From the NCBI GenBank assembly GCA_002050355.1, contig MWYY01000061.1:56503-120502 (forward strand): DNA of 64,000 nucleotides, read 5' to 3'. Below, piece by piece: positions 54,124 through 63,291 of the stretch. Under the pieces are notes generated by a model. That model made no database searches. It had not been told where the DNA came from and saw only the letters and a list, made by a program, of their open reading frames with translations. Made by a program: the position numbers and the translations under genes. The stretch is from Acidobacteria bacterium 28-9. Its GTDB lineage: Bacteria > Acidobacteriota > Blastocatellia > Pyrinomonadales > Pyrinomonadaceae. Numbering within the stretch: the first letter of the stretch is position 1; every line of letters begins with the position of its first letter.

Positions 54124-57036
54124 TTACAAAATAGTACTTAAGACGTCATAAGTATTATTGAGCCAAGCTACAACTTCTCCGCCGAGAGTTTCTCTACCGG
54201 AGTTTGCGGCGAAAGCGTTCGTGTCCGGCATTGATGTTGTTGTCTGAGAAACACTACCATTGCTCCATGCTTCGACTTCAACAATTCTACTGTAGCTTGC
54301 CAATGCATTGTTTACCACAACTCTGATTCTTGTCGTCGTTACCGCCGAAAATACCAGCTTTGTCAATACTTTGTTGTTGTTCGTTATGCTTCCGTTCGGA
54401 ACCGTTACCCAACTCGAACCGTTCCAGTATTGAACATCAAAAGCCGTTATGCCATACAAATTGAAAGTATCACTTTCGGTTGGCTCAACCGAATTCGAGA
54501 TGTCATCCCGAACAGTAAAGACATCGATTTCATTGATTGTTTTGCTGCCGTTGAAATCTATCTGCAGCCAGTCGGGATAACTGTTAGCCGTTGCATCTTT
54601 CCAACCGCCGGTGATTGCCCACGTTCGGATACCGTCGATAGCTACGCTCGGCGCATAACTGAAAACGTTGTGGACAAATTCCGATGAAGCGGAAGCGACG
54701 CCTCCGTTTGCTGCTGATGCAACATTAGTGCGAACGCCCGAAGGAGTCGGCGTAATACCAGGAGGAGTCGATACCGGCGTCGGCGTAACCACAGGAGTTG
54801 GTGTCGGCGTCGGCGTCGGAGTAGCTGTCGGCGTTGGTGTAAATACGGGCGTTGGTGTCGGTGTTGAATTAACACTGCTACCGCTCCACGCTTCGATTTC
54901 AACAATTCTACTGTAGCTTGCCAATGCATTGTTTACCACAACTCTGATTCTTGTCGTCGTTACCGCCGAAAATACCAGCTTTGTCAATACTTTGTTGTTG
55001 TTCGTTATGCTTCCGTTCGGAACCGTTACCCAACTCGAACCGTTCCAGTATTGAACATCAAAAGCCGTTATGCCATACAAATTGAAAGTATCACTTTCGG
55101 TTGGCTCAACCGAATTCGAGATGTCGTCCCGAACAGTAAAGACATCGATTTCATTGATTGTTTTGCTGCCGTTGAAATCTATCTGCAGCCAGTCGGGATA
55201 ACTGTTAGCCGTTGCATCTTTCCAACCGCCGGTGATTGCCCACGTTCGGATACCGTCGATAGCTACGCTCGGCGCATAACTGAAAACGTTGTGGACAAAT
55301 TCCGATGAAGCGGAAGCGACGCCTCCGTTTGCTGCTGATGCAACATTAGTACGAACGCCCGAAGGAGTTGGTGTAATAATAGGGGTTGGCGTTGGTGTCA
55401 ACGTTGGAGTAGCCGTCGGTGTAAATATCGGCGTCGGTGTCGGCGTCGGTGTAAATACTGGCGTCGGAGTTGGGGTTGGAGTTAGTGTCGGAGTTGGTGT
55501 TGGCGTCGGTGTAAAGACTGGTGTCGGTGTTGGCGTAGATTGACCAACAACAGTTACAATGTTGCTGGAGGCAACGCTCGTATAAGTATTGTTCAATAAA
55601 TAGCGAAACTCATACTGACCCGGTTCGGTCCAGGGAAGAGTGGCACTGCCGGACGTTGCTCCACCAGTGGCTAAATATGCCAGATATTGAGTATTAGAAG
55701 TACCTACTCTAAAAAATCCAATCCAATCGACAGACGATGAACCGTTTGGCGCAGTCCAACTAATCGTTATTTCACCACTGGGAGCAATAGTGCTTGGGCT
55801 GGCAACCAGTGTGTAACTGGTGCTGGGAGGAGTAGGCGTCGGTGTCGGAGTTGTTGTTGTTCCGCTTGTAGTTAAACAACTGCCGTAGGTAGATACATAA
55901 TTTTGAATCTGGGTTTGTGACACGTCGCAAAAACTGGTGGCAAGGTAAGATATCACCGGATTCATAATTGAGTTTGTACAACTTCCAGTACTTTCAACGT
56001 GTTTAGCACCTAAACTATGTCCTATTTCGTGAGCAGTGATTAAATAATTGTTACCGCCGCTTCTGGCAGTCAGCGAGTAAGCCCAAGCCGGGTAACGACA
56101 AACAAAATCCGCACTGGAAATTCCACCGTTGCTGAGTTTGCCTGTATAAAGATGTGCTGCATCGCGTGGATACTGTGCGTACGAAAAGTTAGCGTTCCAG
56201 TAATTTTGAAATGAATTCAATACGGCATCCAATGTGGTTCCTGTATAGGGATCTGGAGTTGTCCAGACATTTTGGAAAGTTACTTTGACCGTTAAGTTTA
56301 AATCGCGTTTGTAAATTCCATCCACAAGGTTCATGATGCCTAGAATTTCATTATTCGCCGCGGCACCGCCGCCTGATTGCGTTACCCATAAATAATCGGC
56401 ATCGGTCGCTACTTCAAGCACCCGCAGTTCAACTGTCGCTTCAGCTGCTGCCATTGCGGTCCCTTTAAAAATGTATGGTTTGACGGCATCAAGACCAAGA
56501 TCTACCTTTCCTTCAATATCATCAGGCTGGTTTGGACTATCGTTAGACAAGTCAACGGTTTTTATCAAATCGCCTTCACCATATACAATGATATCGTCCT
56601 TACGGGCGTTTTTTGAATATTTTCGTGCTTTGGTCACAAAAAATTTCTCTCCGCCCCCTGTGTACATAAGACCTTCTATATTTTCTTCGGTTATTGTAAA
56701 ACGGACTTCAGAATCAAGGTCATTGCTTAATTTTCCCTTATAAGTTATAACTTCGGCTCGTTCCATTTCACGCTCGCCTGAATCATTACTTTCAATGGCT
56801 TTGTAATTACCGGCTCTCAAATCATTAGGCGTCAAAACAAACTGAAACTCACGCCCGTAGGCTTGAAATTCTATCGGTTGTTCGGATTTTGCTTTTTCGA
56901 GTACAACTTTGTTGTCTAACTCCACCAAGTTATATTTATGAAAAGATTTGTCCAAATCTTTATCTAAAGCATTCTGTCCAAACACAGAAACACTCATTAC
57001 AAACAAACTACATATAATAAAAATAAACCTAATCAT
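54124..57036 (-). CDS. Secreted metzincin metalloprotease with two near-identical discoidin domains
   Basis: A 970-residue protein: signal peptide (1-20), a reprolysin-type prodomain (about 25-195), and a metalloprotease domain with zinc site [11 protein letters not shown] (336-346) and Met-turn SIMNP. A beta domain (about 405-495) follows, then Thr-Pro linkers, an F5/8 type C (discoidin) domain, another Thr-Pro linker, a second discoidin domain and a short tail. The two discoidin copies differ at two positions over 468 nt (54280-54747 and 54901-55368). The protein is likely released and binds surface glycans while cutting protein. A GAGAGG Shine-Dalgarno precedes the ATG. Confidence 0.9.
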   Translation of the reverse strand: MIRFIFIICSLFVMSVSVFGQNALDKDLDKSFHKYNLVELDNKVVLEKAKSEQPIEFQAYGREFQFVLTPNDLRAGNYKAIESNDSGEREMERAEVITYKGKLSNDLDSEVRFTITEENIEGLMYTGGGEKFFVTKARKYSKNARKDDIIVYGEGDLIKTVDLSNDSPNQPDDIEGKVDLGLDAVKPYIFKGTAMAAAEATVELRVLEVATDADYLWVTQSGGGAAANNEILGIMNLVDGIYKRDLNLTVKVTFQNVWTTPDPYTGTTLDAVLNSFQNYWNANFSYAQYPRDAAHLYTGKLSNGGISSADFVCRYPAWAYSLTARSGGNNYLITAHEIGHSLGAKHVESTGSCTNSIMNPVISYLATSFCDVSQTQIQNYVSTYGSCLTTSGTTTTPTPTPTPPSTSYTLVASPSTIAPSGEITISWTAPNGSSSVDWIGFFRVGTSNTQYLAYLATGGATSGSATLPWTEPGQYEFRYLLNNTYTSVASSNIVTVVGQSTPTPTPVFTPTPTPTPTLTPTPTPTPVFTPTPTPTPIFTPTATPTLTPTPTPIITPTPSGVRTNVASAANGGVASASSEFVHNVFSYAPSVAIDGIRTWAITGGWKDATANSYPDWLQIDFNGSKTINEIDVFTVRDDISNSVEPTESDTFNLYGITAFDVQYWNGSSWVTVPNGSITNNNKVLTKLVFSAVTTTRIRVVVNNALASYSRIVEIEAWSGSSVNSTPTPTPVFTPTPTATPTPTPTPTPVVTPTPVSTPPGITPTPSGVRTNVASAANGGVASASSEFVHNVFSYAPSVAIDGIRTWAITGGWKDATANSYPDWLQIDFNGSKTINEIDVFTVRDDISNSVEPTESDTFNLYGITAFDVQYWNGSSWVTVPNGSITNNNKVLTKLVFSAVTTTRIRVVVNNALASYSRIVEVEAWSNGSVSQTTTSMPDTNAFAANSGRETLGGEVVAWLNNTYDVLSTIL
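54280..54747. repeat. Discoidin-domain DNA copy 1
   Basis: This 468-nt block recurs at 54901-55368 (offset 621 nt) with only two differences seen by eye. Confidence 0.9.
54901..55368. repeat. Discoidin-domain DNA copy 2
   Basis: Second copy of the 468-nt block at 54280-54747. The surrounding Thr-Pro linkers differ in length between copies. Confidence 0.9.
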
Positions 57037-57103
57037 TCTTTACCTCTCGTAATTAACTTTTACTTATAACCACGCTGTTTTTATCAGCTCTTTACCGGAA
57101 AAC

Positions 57104-57280
57104 ATAGGCAGTTAGATTTCGTCATCCTGAGCCGTAAATTTAATTCTTGCTGTCGAAACAAACTTTTCCTTCGGAGTATAGTTTGCTAAGCTAAGCTATG
57201 AAAAGATTAGACATAGCATCAGTCTAAAACCAATGAAATGTTGCTTGTTCAATGTAAGGAATCAAATAAACTGCCTATTT
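57104..57280 (-). ncRNA. Candidate structured leader of the metalloprotease gene
   Basis: Two 10-nt segments (ATAGGCAGTT near 57270-57279 and AACTGCCTAT near 57106-57115 when read on the minus strand) are perfectly complementary and would close a roughly 175-nt domain. Inside it, AGACTGATGCTATGTCT and CAAACT...AGTTTG with TCCGAAGGA can form hairpins. It lies upstream of the protease start in a 442-nt region without genes (57037-57478). It does not match a riboswitch motif that I recognise. Confidence 0.35.
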
Positions 57281-57411
57281 ATGAAAGACTTAATTCTAGG
57301 GGGCTTTATTTTTATATCTTATTTTTCCGATTTTGTCAAACAAATTTTTTTACTGTTTGTAATCTTTATATTATTTACACGCCTAACGGCTTAAATTAAG
57401 CAAAAGTAAAA

Positions 57412-57442
57412 AAGCCTTTAGTTATGCAAAAACTAAAGGCTT
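57412..57442 (-). terminator. Terminator of the glutaredoxin gene
   Basis: AAGCCTTTAGTT (57412-57423) pairs perfectly with 57431-57442; read on the minus strand the stem is followed by a run of six T (57408-57413). Confidence 0.85.
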
Positions 57443-57464
57443 CAATATTGATAAAATTTGCAGA

Positions 57465-57477
57465 CGGCAAACTGCCG
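57465..57477 (-). promoter_or_regulatory. SECIS-like hairpin
   Basis: On the minus strand CGGCA-GTT-TGCCG forms a 5-bp stem with a GUU loop. The stem starts 19 nt after the in-frame UGA, in the position bacterial SECIS elements occupy, and the first loop base is G as they require. Confidence 0.5.
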
Positions 57478-57478
57478 G

Positions 57479-57718
57479 CTAATCAGGCGTAACCGTTCAG
57501 CCGCGCAGCGGCGTTCCCCAACCGGATTGTATGTATTCGCCGTTTTCGACAATGCACGGCACGACTAAATCTCCGCCGGAAAATTCGAGCATTTCCTTTT
57601 TTCGCAGCGCGTCGTCCTGAGCGTTGTGTTCAGTGAATCCTATATTGTTTTCGTTAAAATAATCGAGCGCCTTACGGCAATACGGGCAGCCCGGTTTTGT
57701 ATAAATTATCAAAGACAT
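57479..57718 (-). CDS. Glutaredoxin-like protein, probable selenoprotein (UGA read as Sec at residue 74)
   Basis: Glutaredoxin-fold protein with CPYC at 11-14 and cis-Pro at 54 (VVPCIV). The plain reading stops at a UGA (57497-57499) after GWGTPLRG. If the UGA is Sec the frame goes on for TVTPD and stops at TAG 57479, giving 79 residues. Support: the hairpin at 57465-57477, tRNA-Sec and selA in the same window, and the known occurrence of C-terminal Sec or Cys in glutaredoxin-like (Uxx-star-type) proteins. The ATG at 57718 has an AAGGAG Shine-Dalgarno. If UGA is a true stop, the protein is 73 residues ending in Gly. A thiol-disulfide or selenol-based redox role fits. Confidence 0.65.
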
Positions 57719-57902
57719 TTTCGCAGATTTCTCCTTTCTTCCAAACAGTTTAACAATTCTTGATTGACAGTCAACAACCAAAATCTAACATTGGATATTG
57801 ACAAATAAAAAATGATAAATATAGACGTTTTTGAACTGTTCTAAAAATCCAGTCGGTATTGAAATTTCCGCAAACGTTATGCAAATTCCGAAAATTTCAT
57901 TT

Positions 57903-58844
57903 TTATTTACTAGCTGAGTTAGACTGCTCAAACGGAATTTCCTCGAAATGCGTGATACGTTTGAAATGTCTGAAACGTTCGTTGATTTCGTCTTGCGTCA
58001 AACGGTCAACTCTTTCGGTTCCGAATTCTTCGACGTTAAACGAAGCCATCACCGTTCCGTAAACCATCGCTCGCCGCAGAGCGTCTTCCGTAATTTCAAC
58101 TTGCGAAGCGAGATAACCCATAAAACCGCCCGCAAAGGTGTCGCCCGCGCCGGTCGGGTCAAAAACCGATTCGAGCGGAAAGGCAGGAATCGCAAAATAA
58201 TTGTCTTTCGTGAACAACGCCGCGCCGTATTCGCCGCGCTTGATGACGAGCGCGCGCAAATCGCCGATTTCCATAATCTTTTTTGCCGCTTTATGTATAT
58301 TAGGTTCATCCGCCAATTGCCTGGCTTCGGCGTCGTTGATAATTACGCAATCGACGACTTGAATTGTTTCGATGACCGCGTCTTTCATCGAATCAATCCA
58401 AAAATTCATCGTGTCCATTGCGACAAACTCGGCTTCCGATTGTTCGCGCACTTGCTTTTGCAGCATCGGCAAAATATTTGCCAAAAACAAAAGGCGTGCG
58501 TTTTTTGACTCTTCCGACGGTTTCGGCTCGAAGGTTTCAAACACATTTAATTGAGTTTCCAAAGTATGCGCCGTATTCAAATCGTAATCGTAACGCCCGC
58601 GCCAGAAAAAAGTTTTGCCGCCTTTTACAACTTCAACATCGTCCGTATTTATATTATGACGCTTGAAAACCTGCCATTCATTTTCCGTAAAATCACTGCC
58701 GACAACGCCGATAACGCGCACGTCAGTAAAAAAACTCGCTGACAGAGCAAAGTGCGTTCCCGCGCCGCCGAGAAGTTTATCGCGCTTGCCGAAAGGCGTC
58801 TCCAGCGCGTCAAACGCCACCGAACCTACAACTGTTAAAGACAT
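57903..58844 (-). CDS. PfkB-family sugar/nucleoside kinase
   Basis: A 313-residue ribokinase-fold enzyme with LGGAGTHFALSASFF near the N-terminus and the catalytic DPTGAGDTFAGGF near 240 (Asp is the base). Other blocks are GVVGSDFTENEW and NDAEARQL. Substrate candidates include adenosine or a sugar. In the same strand block, mtnP makes 5-methylthioribose-1-phosphate; a link to nucleoside salvage is a guess from context. Confidence 0.88.
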   Translation of the reverse strand: MSLTVVGSVAFDALETPFGKRDKLLGGAGTHFALSASFFTDVRVIGVVGSDFTENEWQVFKRHNINTDDVEVVKGGKTFFWRGRYDYDLNTAHTLETQLNVFETFEPKPSEESKNARLLFLANILPMLQKQVREQSEAEFVAMDTMNFWIDSMKDAVIETIQVVDCVIINDAEARQLADEPNIHKAAKKIMEIGDLRALVIKRGEYGAALFTKDNYFAIPAFPLESVFDPTGAGDTFAGGFMGYLASQVEITEDALRRAMVYGTVMASFNVEEFGTERVDRLTQDEINERFRHFKRITHFEEIPFEQSNSASK

Positions 58845-58897
58845 ATTTAAATCGTTTCCCTTAAAAATTGATTTTGAATTTTATGTAAAATTTACTT

Positions 58898-59278
58898 TTA
58901 TGATTTTACACGCCACGGCGGATTTTGGCGATTTTCGCCCGCATAGAAAAGGCAAATCCGGTTGTCGTTCGGGTCTTTTAGATAACTTTCCCGCCACAGC
59001 CACGTTTGGTCTTGCGGCTCGGATTCAAATTCGATTCCGATTTGTTTTAATTCTTCGACTCGCGCGTCCAAATTTTCACACTCGAAGTAAAGGACAATGT
59101 TTGATTCGGGCGAAATTTTATCGCGGTAAGAAACGGAAAGCGTCGCATCGCCTTCGGGCAACTCGAAACGTACGTAGCGCGGCGCGGAATCTACAATCAA
59201 TTTCAGTCCGAGTTTTTGATAAAACTCAACCGATGCGAAGACATCCGTTGAATAAATCGCAACCTGATTTAAGTTCAT
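58898..59278 (-). CDS. VOC-fold protein (glyoxalase/bleomycin resistance family)
   Basis: A 126-residue protein with the repeated fold unit (LNQVAIYSTDVFASVEFYQKLG, IVLYFECENLDARVEELKQIG) ending LKDPNDNRICLFYAGE. The enzyme or binding role is unknown. It overlaps the TPR protein upstream by 4 nt (ATGA), so they are translationally coupled. Confidence 0.87.
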   Translation of the reverse strand: MNLNQVAIYSTDVFASVEFYQKLGLKLIVDSAPRYVRFELPEGDATLSVSYRDKISPESNIVLYFECENLDARVEELKQIGIEFESEPQDQTWLWRESYLKDPNDNRICLFYAGENRQNPPWRVKS

Positions 59279-59730
59279 TTCTTGGCTTGGATTTCTTTCA
59301 AAGCTTTTTCCGCACCCGATTTGTACTGACTCTGAGGATAATCTTTGACGAGCTGCGAGAGATACGCAAGCGCGTCTTCGCGCAGTTTTTCCGGTGCGTA
59401 TTTTGCTTTCTCTTCGGCGGTCGCGGTTTTTTCGAGTTTTTGTTTGCCTTTGTTGTTGGACAGATAATAACTGCTCATTCCGGCGTAATAAAGAAATTCG
59501 TCCATACGGGAAAACTGCGGATAGGCGGCGAAAGTTTCTTCAAAGCGCATCAGCACGGCGCGGTAAGCCTTTTTGGTTATAAAATACTGCTGCGCGACTT
59601 CCAGATTATGTTTCGCGTCGGCTTCCAAAATCGGGTCGCGCTGAACTTGCGGCTCGATTTGCTTTTGCGCAAAGGTGGAGGACGTGAAAGTTAAAAATAT
59701 AAAACTAAAAATTAAAAATGCCTTTTTCAT
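59275..59730 (-). CDS. Exported TPR protein, BamD/YbgF-like
   Basis: A 151-residue protein with a signal peptide (MKKAFLIFSFIFLTFTSSTFAQ) and helical repeats (AQQYFITKKAYRAVLMRFEETFAAYP, ALAYLSQLVKDYPQSQYKSGAEKALKEI) that resemble BamD/YbgF TPRs. There is no lipobox Cys, unlike BamD. It is probably a periplasmic adaptor. The N-terminal codons are AT-rich. It overlaps the VOC gene by 4 nt. Confidence 0.78.
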   Translation of the reverse strand: MKKAFLIFSFIFLTFTSSTFAQKQIEPQVQRDPILEADAKHNLEVAQQYFITKKAYRAVLMRFEETFAAYPQFSRMDEFLYYAGMSSYYLSNNKGKQKLEKTATAEEKAKYAPEKLREDALAYLSQLVKDYPQSQYKSGAEKALKEIQAKK

Positions 59731-59796
59731 AATTGCTCAATCTCCTGCTGCGCGGTTTGATGCGCTGAGATTATTTAGAGTTTGTTGAGCGAAAAC

Positions 59797-60675
59797 TTAT
59801 TTCGCACCATATTTTCCGATAATCGCTTCCAGATTTTTCGCCGTCTCAGGATTCCAAAGTTCCGGCTGGGTGAAAATAGCATTTTTCGTCGCACCCGCAA
59901 ACTGATTCGGCGTTTCTTTTGCCGCAACTCTTTTGACAGCTTCTTTCAAAACCAATTGTGCGTTGCGAACATTTTTATTCAAATACTCAATTACCATTTC
60001 AACCGAAACGTCATCGTGTCCCTCATGCCAGCAATCATAATCGGTTACGAGCGCGAGCGTCGCGTAAGCAATTTCGGCTTCGCGCGCGAGCTTTGCTTCC
60101 TGCAAATTCGTCATTCCGATAACGTCCATTTCCCAACTTCTATAAACGCTCGATTCGGCTTTGGTCGAAAATGCCGGACCTTCCATACACAAATAAGTTC
60201 CGCCGCGATGGACTTTTAGATTTTCCACAGTTTTGCAGGATTCTTCCAAAATGTCGCCGAGTTCGGCGCAAACCGGATGCGCGAAAGTGATGTGTCCGAC
60301 AATGCCGTTGCCGAAAAAAGTCGATTCTTCGGCGCGCGCGCGTGTTCGGTCAAAAAACTGGTCTGGAATCACAAAATCGGTCGGCGAATATTTTTCCTGC
60401 AAAGAACCGACCGCCGAAACCGACAAAACGTATTCAACGCCCAAAAGCTTCATCGCGTAAATGTTGGCGCGAAAGGGAAGTTCACTCGGCGTTAATTTGT
60501 GTCCGCGCCCGTGTCTCGGCAGAAAAGCGACTCTTTCGCCCTCCAAAGTTCCAATGATAAAACTGTCTGAAGGTTTGCCGAACGGCGTTTTAATAGTTTC
60601 TTCTTTTATATCCGTCAATTCCGGCATTTGATATAAACCGCTGCCGCCGATAATTCCAATTTTTACTTGTTCCAT
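59797..60675 (-). CDS. mtnP: S-methyl-5'-thioadenosine phosphorylase
   Basis: A 292-residue type II purine-nucleoside phosphorylase fold. Blocks are IGIIGGSGLYQMPEL, TPFGKPSDSF, FLPRHGRGHKLTPSELPFRANIYA, GPAFSTKAESSVYRSWEMDVIGMTNLQEAKLAREAEI and VTDYDCWH. It phosphorolyses methylthioadenosine, the by-product of aminopropyl transfer, which links it functionally, though not by position, to the cluster at 1.4-5.7 kb. Confidence 0.95.
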   Translation of the reverse strand: MEQVKIGIIGGSGLYQMPELTDIKEETIKTPFGKPSDSFIIGTLEGERVAFLPRHGRGHKLTPSELPFRANIYAMKLLGVEYVLSVSAVGSLQEKYSPTDFVIPDQFFDRTRARAEESTFFGNGIVGHITFAHPVCAELGDILEESCKTVENLKVHRGGTYLCMEGPAFSTKAESSVYRSWEMDVIGMTNLQEAKLAREAEIAYATLALVTDYDCWHEGHDDVSVEMVIEYLNKNVRNAQLVLKEAVKRVAAKETPNQFAGATKNAIFTQPELWNPETAKNLEAIIGKYGAK

Positions 60676-60703
60676 TTTTTCGTATTTTGAGACTTCAATT
60701 GCA

Positions 60704-60754
60704 AATGGTTAATAAAAAGCGATTTTAATTATTTATCGCTTTTTATTAACCATT
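60704..60754. repeat. Perfect 20-bp hairpin between mtnP and the parvulin gene
   Basis: 60704-60723 (starts AATGGTTAATAAAAAGCGAT) pairs perfectly with 60735-60754. This AT-rich inverted repeat could also stop transcription from the parvulin gene. Confidence 0.9.
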
Positions 60755-60766
60755 ATTTGGCATTCG

Positions 60767-62395
60767 TTATTTACCTGCAGGTTTTTTCGGTTCGGGTTTG
60801 GCGGCGGCGGGCGGCGGCGGCATTCCGCCTTGTGGGGACATTCCTCCGCCCATTTGCTGCTGCATCATTTGTTGCTGCATTTGCTGTATTTGTTCTTCCG
60901 AAGGCTCTGGAATGTCAAAGTCTTCAGCGACTTCGACCGGATTGTTGGCAACGATTTCATCCAAAACCTGCTTTTGCTTTTCTTCTTCAAGAGTTTGCCT
61001 TGCCATTTCGGTAACGGGTAACTCGCGGGGTGACATCGGGTTTTTCGGGTCTTTAGCGGTTGTCGTAATCAATATGTGCCGGACATCGTAAGTTTCTGCC
61101 GGTTTGCCGTCCGAGCCTTTACCTTCGCCTTTCTTTTCGAGCTTGATAATGTGATAACCGTAAGGCGTGTCAACTAACTGGTCGGAGACTTTCCCGGGTT
61201 CGAGCGCAAGCGCGGCTTGTTCAAACGCGGGCATCATTTTGCCTTTCGAAACATCTTTATAAAGTCCGCCCTGCAGCTCGCCTTGCAGATTTTTATTGCC
61301 CGGATCCTGGCTGAATTCGTCGGCTAGTTTTGCAAAATCTTCACCCGATTTAGCGCGCCTCAAGATGTCTTCGGCTTTCGCTTTTTTCTCAGCCGGATTA
61401 AGTTCGGGATGCGCCGCGATATAATTTTGAACATCTTCGTCGGACACTTTTATTTTATCAACCAGAAATTTTTGCGCGTATTGTCCGGCTAAAAATTGCG
61501 CTTGCTGGAGTTTTACCTGCAGGTTGAGTTCGCGGTTGAAATCTTCGCCGAGTTCGCCCGATTTTGCTTTCGCTTCGGCTTCGTAAATTCTGATTTTCGC
61601 GTAATCATCTTTTGCCTGTTTTAATTCGTCTTCTGACAATTCTTTGTCTTGCGGAAATTTGCCGCTTTCTCTTGCAAGCGCTAGTTTGGAATCGATAAAT
61701 TCCTTAAACTCGGCTTCGTGGCTGCCGTCTTTCAAAAATTCCGCCACCTGGTCTTCGGAAATGTAACCGAACGGCGGCATCGGACCTTTATCGCCGTTGA
61801 TTTTCTGGTCGTAAAGCGTAGCTGTTAAAACAAGAGGAATACTTTCCAACTCGCGTTTGATGTTCGGGTCATCGGCAACGCCTTCTTTTCTGGCTTGGCT
61901 CGCCACCGCCAGCAATTGTTTGATATTTTCGGCAATCTTCTTTTTTTGTTCGGGACTACTAGCCAATTGTTTTAACTGCATCGGGTTGGCGTCTTTCAAG
62001 AGAATTGCCATATCTTCTTTGCTCACGCGGTTTAACGTCTCGCTGCCGTGTCCGCCGAATTTCGTCTTCCAAAAAACCAGTCCAGCGCCGAGCGCTAAAA
62101 TAACCAGACCGACGATTAAACCCTTTGCCATTCCGCTCATTCCGCTGTTTTGGTTCATCGGCGGCGGCATAATTTTGGGAGCAGTTGTTATTTCCCCGAC
62201 AGCAGGTGACGATGTTTGGCTTTCAAACCTCGATTCTGTTGTTTCGCTCGTAACAGCATCAGCCGAAAAATTATCTTCAGCAGACGCGGCAAAATCATCG
62301 GTCTGCGTATTTACAAACTCCAAACGAGTGTCATCGTTCGGACAGATTTCCGTCGAATCTGTATATTCGGTTCTACATTTCGGACATTTTTTCAT
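60767..62395 (-). CDS. Membrane-anchored parvulin-type peptidyl-prolyl isomerase
   Basis: A 542-residue protein. It begins with a zinc-ribbon-like CPKCRTEY...CPND, followed by a Ser/Thr/Glu-rich spacer and one span (GLIVGLVILALGAGLVFW, about 89-106). The helical SurA-N-like segment (about 115-320) leads to a rotamase domain (AKSGEDFAKLADEFSQDP... and YGYHIIKLEKKG). The C-terminal tail is Gln/Met/Gly/Pro-rich. The topology fits an envelope chaperone of the PrsA/SurA type, here anchored by a span rather than a lipid. The N-terminal ribbon would be cytosolic. Confidence 0.88.
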   Translation of the reverse strand: MKKCPKCRTEYTDSTEICPNDDTRLEFVNTQTDDFAASAEDNFSADAVTSETTESRFESQTSSPAVGEITTAPKIMPPPMNQNSGMSGMAKGLIVGLVILALGAGLVFWKTKFGGHGSETLNRVSKEDMAILLKDANPMQLKQLASSPEQKKKIAENIKQLLAVASQARKEGVADDPNIKRELESIPLVLTATLYDQKINGDKGPMPPFGYISEDQVAEFLKDGSHEAEFKEFIDSKLALARESGKFPQDKELSEDELKQAKDDYAKIRIYEAEAKAKSGELGEDFNRELNLQVKLQQAQFLAGQYAQKFLVDKIKVSDEDVQNYIAAHPELNPAEKKAKAEDILRRAKSGEDFAKLADEFSQDPGNKNLQGELQGGLYKDVSKGKMMPAFEQAALALEPGKVSDQLVDTPYGYHIIKLEKKGEGKGSDGKPAETYDVRHILITTTAKDPKNPMSPRELPVTEMARQTLEEEKQKQVLDEIVANNPVEVAEDFDIPEPSEEQIQQMQQQMMQQQMGGGMSPQGGMPPPPAAAKPEPKKPAGK

Positions 62396-62440
62396 TAAAT
62401 TTTTCCTCTATTAAATCTTATTTTTATCTTTATATATCAA

Positions 62441-62839
62441 TTATTTTCTGCTCTGCACCAATTCAAGCAAAACGCCGTTTGCCGATGAAGGATGAACAAA
62501 AGCCACGAGGCAATCTTCAGCGCCGACGCGCGGTTTTTCATCTATTAAACGCATTCCTTCGGCTTTTAGTTTCGCCAACGCTTCTTCAATATTTTCAACT
62601 TCGACGGCAATGTGATGAATTCCGCCGCCGCGTTTTTCCACAAATTTCGCAATCGGAGAATCGTCACTCGTCGCTTCCAGCAATTCGATTCTCGTGTCAC
62701 CGATCGGCAGCATCGCCACGCGCACTTTCTGATCGGTTACTTCTTCCGTATGAACGTTTTCCAACCCGAGCGCATCTTGCCAAAACTTCAATGCTTGGTC
62801 AATTCCTTTGGTAGCGATGCCGAGATGATTGATTTTCAT
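62441..62839 (-). CDS. mce: Methylmalonyl-CoA epimerase
   Basis: A 132-residue VOC-fold enzyme that interconverts (R)- and (S)-methylmalonyl-CoA. Blocks are MKINHLGIATKGIDQALKFW, KVRVAMLPIGDTRIELLEAT and GGGIHHIAVEVENIEEAL; the first and third contain the metal-binding His. The ATG at 62839 sits in an ATGA overlap with the broken hicA frame. meaB is two genes upstream, so this block belongs to propionyl/methylmalonyl-CoA metabolism. Confidence 0.93.
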   Translation of the reverse strand: MKINHLGIATKGIDQALKFWQDALGLENVHTEEVTDQKVRVAMLPIGDTRIELLEATSDDSPIAKFVEKRGGGIHHIAVEVENIEEALAKLKAEGMRLIDEKPRVGAEDCLVAFVHPSSANGVLLELVQSRK

Positions 62840-63065
62840 TTTAATAACTCGTTTAACTTCTTTACAGTCAAATCCGCTTCTTTCAAAATACTTTTCAAAA
62901 CATTTGGATGAAGAATCTTGCCGGAATGAAAAGGGACTTAGCTCTGTTTCCATATTCATCTTTGTAGATTTTGTGACTTCCACTTTGTCTGGTTAATACA
63001 AAACCGCATTTTTCCAAAATTTTAATAATTTCCGTTGCCGTCAATCTCGGAAGTTTCTCGCTCAT
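62836..63065 (-). pseudogene. hicA: hicA toxin with a one-base frameshift
   Basis: The start ATG 63065 overlaps the hicB stop by 4 nt. The first part reads normally (MSEKLPRLTATEIIKILEKC, LTRQSGSHKIYK), then the frame breaks near 62937-62940. Downstream the correct HicA frame resumes as VPFHSGKILHPNVLKSILKE and ends ADLTVKKLNELLK at TGA 62836. Adding one A at the AAG triplet would give GNRAKVPFHSGK and a 76-residue normal HicA. So it is either a real inactivating deletion or an error in a short A run. Confidence 0.8.
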
Positions 63066-63286
63066 ACAGCTAAATCCATCAACGTCAAACTTATATATTG
63101 TGATTGTGGAATTTCTTCACCTGCTTCAATTCTATCTTCAACGTGAAGCGAGATTGCGTCTTTGATGTTTTTCATCAATTCTTCGTATGTTTCGCCTTGC
63201 GTGTAACAGCCTTGCAATTCGTTACACGAAGCAAAATAACTATCTTCGTCTTTTTCGACAATTACAGAAAAGCGATAATTATTCAT
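63062..63286 (-). CDS. hicB: HicB-type antitoxin
   Basis: A 74-residue HicB with the degenerate RNase-H-like fold signature YRFSVIVEKDEDSYFASCNELQGCYTQGETYEELMKNIKDAI. It lacks a C-terminal DNA-binding helix-turn-helix. It starts 5 nt after the meaB stop and overlaps hicA by 4 nt, so antitoxin and toxin are coupled and co-transcribed with meaB and mce. Confidence 0.88.
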   Translation of the reverse strand: MNNYRFSVIVEKDEDSYFASCNELQGCYTQGETYEELMKNIKDAISLHVEDRIEAGEEIPQSQYISLTLMDLAV

Positions 63287-63291
63287 TTTAT

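Noticed and set aside
54668..55543. Plus-strand Val/Gly-repeat reading frames
   Set aside because: They are the complement of the Thr-Pro linker codons of the metalloprotease.
57104..57280. Cyclic-di-GMP riboswitch in the protease leader
   Set aside because: The conserved core motifs of the known classes are not present; only a long-range helix and small hairpins are seen.
58663..59694. A 343-codon plus-strand frame
   Set aside because: It lies opposite the VOC and TPR genes, has basic low-quality composition and no start context; the minus-strand genes have recognisable folds.
62836..63065. hicA as a selenoprotein because a UGA interrupts its first frame
   Set aside because: A one-base frameshift restores the full HicA sequence and the frame-0 UGA has no Cys-equivalent or hairpin support.
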